From Dehalococcoidia bacterium (GTDB lineage Bacteria > Chloroflexota > Dehalococcoidia > JACVQG01 > JAHKAY01): a DNA stretch of 7,523 bases. Where the stretch lies: positions 1 through 7,523 of the forward strand of contig JASLQE010000233.1 in NCBI GenBank assembly GCA_030744635.1, given 5' to 3'. This document shows, in pieces, positions 6,914 to 7,523 of the stretch. Each line of letters begins with the position of its first letter. The stretch's first letter is position 1. A program made the translations under genes and the position numbers. The notes beneath the pieces are model-generated. The model was given only the letters and a program-made list of their open reading frames with translations. It was not told the origin of the DNA and ran no database searches.

Positions 6914-6959
6914 TAGCCCGGGCTGTCCTTCCTGCGGGGTGGACACCCGCAGTTTGGGT

Positions 6960-7014
6960 AAATGGGCCCAGTGGCCGGGCCATACCGCTTAGTTGGTCAC
7001 AGGCCCCATTTTTT
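6960..7014 (+). terminator. Intrinsic-terminator-like hairpin in the fhs leader
   Basis: The outer stem pairs AAATGGGCC (6960-6968) with GGCCCCATTT (7002-7011), one C bulged. After a small internal loop, an inner stem pairs GTGGCC (6971-6976) with GGTCAC (6995-7000), including one G-U. T6 at 7009-7014 follows the GC-rich arm. The T-run lies on the + strand side, so it would act on + strand transcripts. The nearest upstream + strand gene is separated by the whole convergent lipBA operon, so the likely target is the fhs transcript itself, meaning attenuation. The 18-base apical loop and partial pairing of the T-run make it less than ideal. Confidence 0.45.
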
Positions 7015-7030
7015 ATGTCGGGCCTGTACC
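6995..7030 (+). other. Alternative hairpin overlapping the terminator-like stem
   Basis: GGTCACAGGCCC (6995-7006) pairs with GGGCCTGTACC (7020-7030) over 11 base pairs with a single bulged C, leaving a 13-base loop that contains the T-run. It uses the same 3' arm (6995-7006) as the terminator-like hairpin, so the two cannot form together. It ends 10 bases before the fhs Shine-Dalgarno site. Confidence 0.5.
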
Positions 7031-7057
7031 TTTGACTGAAAGGAGGTCAACCCAAGT

Positions 7058-7523
7058 ATGCCAGTAAAAATGAGGAGGCCAGTGCCCTCGGACCTGGAGA
7101 TTGCTCAGGAGGCCGAGCTTCTGCCCATCACCGAGGTGGCCAATAAGGCCGGCATCCATGACAATGAGCTGGAGCCTTATGGCCGCTACATGGCTAAGGT
7201 GGACTATGTGCAGCTGCTGGAGCGTCTCAAGGACCGGCCCAACGGCAAGCTGATTTGTGTCACCGCCATCACGCCCACCCCCCTCGGGGAAGGCAAGACG
7301 GTGACATCCTTTTCACTGGGCCAGGGATTTGCCAAGCTGGGCAAGAATATCATCAACACCTCCCGTGAGCCCTCCAAGGGGCCGACCTTTGGCATCAAGG
7401 GCGGTGCTACGGGCGGTGGTTATGCACAGGTGTTGCCCATGGAGAACATCAACCTGCACTTCACCGGCGATATTCATGCCGTGGAGTCCGCCCACAACCT
7501 AGCCGCTGCCGCCCTGGACGCCA
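7058..7523 (+). CDS. fhs: Formate-tetrahydrofolate ligase, N-terminal 155 residues (cut by window end)
   Basis: FTHFS joins formate to tetrahydrofolate using ATP, making 10-formyl-THF in the cytoplasm; it is the entry step of the methyl branch of the Wood-Ljungdahl pathway. The N-terminus VPSDLEIAQEAELLPITEVA and the ATP-binding loop TPTPLGEGKT (72-81, Lys80) are diagnostic. So are REPSKGPTFGIKGG (103-116, with the formyl-phosphate-site Arg103), GGGYAQVLPMENINLHFTGD (119-138) and the HAVESAHNLAAA run. Where acetogen enzymes read LREPSLGP and GGAAGGG, this one reads SREPSKGP and GGATGGG. The family is about 550-630 residues, so roughly three quarters lies beyond the window. The ATG at 7058 follows AGGAGG with 11 bases of spacing; a second Met at 7070 lies too far from it. 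Expression is probably controlled by the structured leader. Confidence 0.95.
   Translation, partial: MPVKMRRPVPSDLEIAQEAELLPITEVANKAGIHDNELEPYGRYMAKVDYVQLLERLKDRPNGKLICVTAITPTPLGEGKTVTSFSLGQGFAKLGKNIINTSREPSKGPTFGIKGGATGGGYAQVLPMENINLHFTGDIHAVESAHNLAAAALDA

Larger units (their letters stand above)
6920..7057 (+). promoter_or_regulatory. Structured 5' leader of fhs, candidate attenuator or riboswitch of unknown class
   Basis: This is the predicted untranslated leader. From the 5' end it holds a perfect 7-bp hairpin (6932-6938 with 6946-6952), a terminator-like hairpin with a U-tract (6960-7014), and a second strong hairpin (6995-7030) that shares bases with it. A small stem (TTGAC 7032-7036 with GTCAA 7046-7050) places the fhs Shine-Dalgarno AGGAGG in or next to its loop. 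GCCCGG at 6916-6921 is also complementary to CCGGGC at 6975-6980, inside the terminator's inner stem. I do not recognise the THF, ZTP, SAM or cobalamin riboswitch consensus. The structure is seen by base pairing by eye; the regulatory role is inferred. Confidence 0.45.

Noticed and set aside
6976..7006. tRNA-like text (CGCTTAGTTGGTCACAGG resembles a D-arm)
   Set aside because: There is no anticodon arm, no T-arm GGTTCGAATCC-type sequence and no acceptor stem; the bases are explained by the leader hairpins.
7015..7035. Mini-ORF of six codons (MSGLYL) just before the fhs ribosome site, a possible leader peptide
   Set aside because: It has no ribosome site, no run of regulatory codons, and its ATG follows the T-tract directly; most likely chance.
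6920..7057. Known THF or ZTP riboswitch upstream of fhs
   Set aside because: Both classes occur near folate genes, but I could not find their conserved cores (for ZTP the CCGCCUGGGC-type segment; for THF the conserved GGAGAGUA and GCAUCCGCUCC segments).
1..7523. CRISPR arrays, insertion sequences, integrase sites or prophage genes
   Set aside because: No regularly spaced repeats, transposase motifs or terminal inverted repeats seen; the only long repeat is the duplicated transporter gene.

Overview
The window is about 7.5 kb of GC-rich bacterial DNA that is almost fully coding. It suggests an anaerobic, acyl-CoA-metabolising bacterium. The signs are a degraded 2-hydroxyacyl-CoA dehydratase/benzoyl-CoA reductase-type gene, a CaiB/BaiF CoA-transferase, a crotonase, OFA/MCT-like transporters and a formate-tetrahydrofolate ligase. 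Shine-Dalgarno sites and sigma70-like promoters are visible. A Dehalococcoidia-like Chloroflexota or another subsurface anaerobe would fit, but taxonomy cannot be fixed from the sequence alone.

Left block (+ strand, 1-5182). The window opens with the last codons of a FabF-type ketoacyl synthase. A short pseudogene follows: the N-terminal and C-terminal ends of a 2-hydroxyacyl-CoA dehydratase subunit, joined by a large internal deletion and broken by stops and frameshifts. Then comes a compact same-strand run of four intact genes: two closely related major-facilitator transporters in tandem, a CaiB/BaiF family III CoA-transferase and an enoyl-CoA hydratase/isomerase-family protein. The simplest reading is uptake of a carboxylic acid, CoA activation by transfer from another CoA ester, and a crotonase-type step. 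The crotonase lacks both canonical catalytic glutamates, so its reaction is open.

Right block. On the minus strand, convergent to the first block, lie lipB and lipA (octanoyltransferase and lipoyl synthase), overlapping by 25-34 bases. This is the two-step endogenous route to protein-bound lipoate. Divergent from lipB, on the + strand, starts fhs (formate-tetrahydrofolate ligase), cut by the window end after 155 codons. Lipoylated glycine-cleavage H protein and FTHFS both feed the one-carbon folate pool, so sharing an intergenic region makes metabolic sense.

The lipB-fhs intergenic region (6822-7057) is the richest non-coding stretch. It has two divergent promoter-like elements with the same TAGAAT -10 hexamer and 17-bp spacers. 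The lipB promoter would give a nearly leaderless mRNA. The fhs promoter would give a leader of about 140 nt containing a terminator-like hairpin with a U-tract, whose 3' arm can instead form a second strong hairpin. I recognise no known riboswitch class there. It is the best candidate for an undescribed regulatory element in the window.
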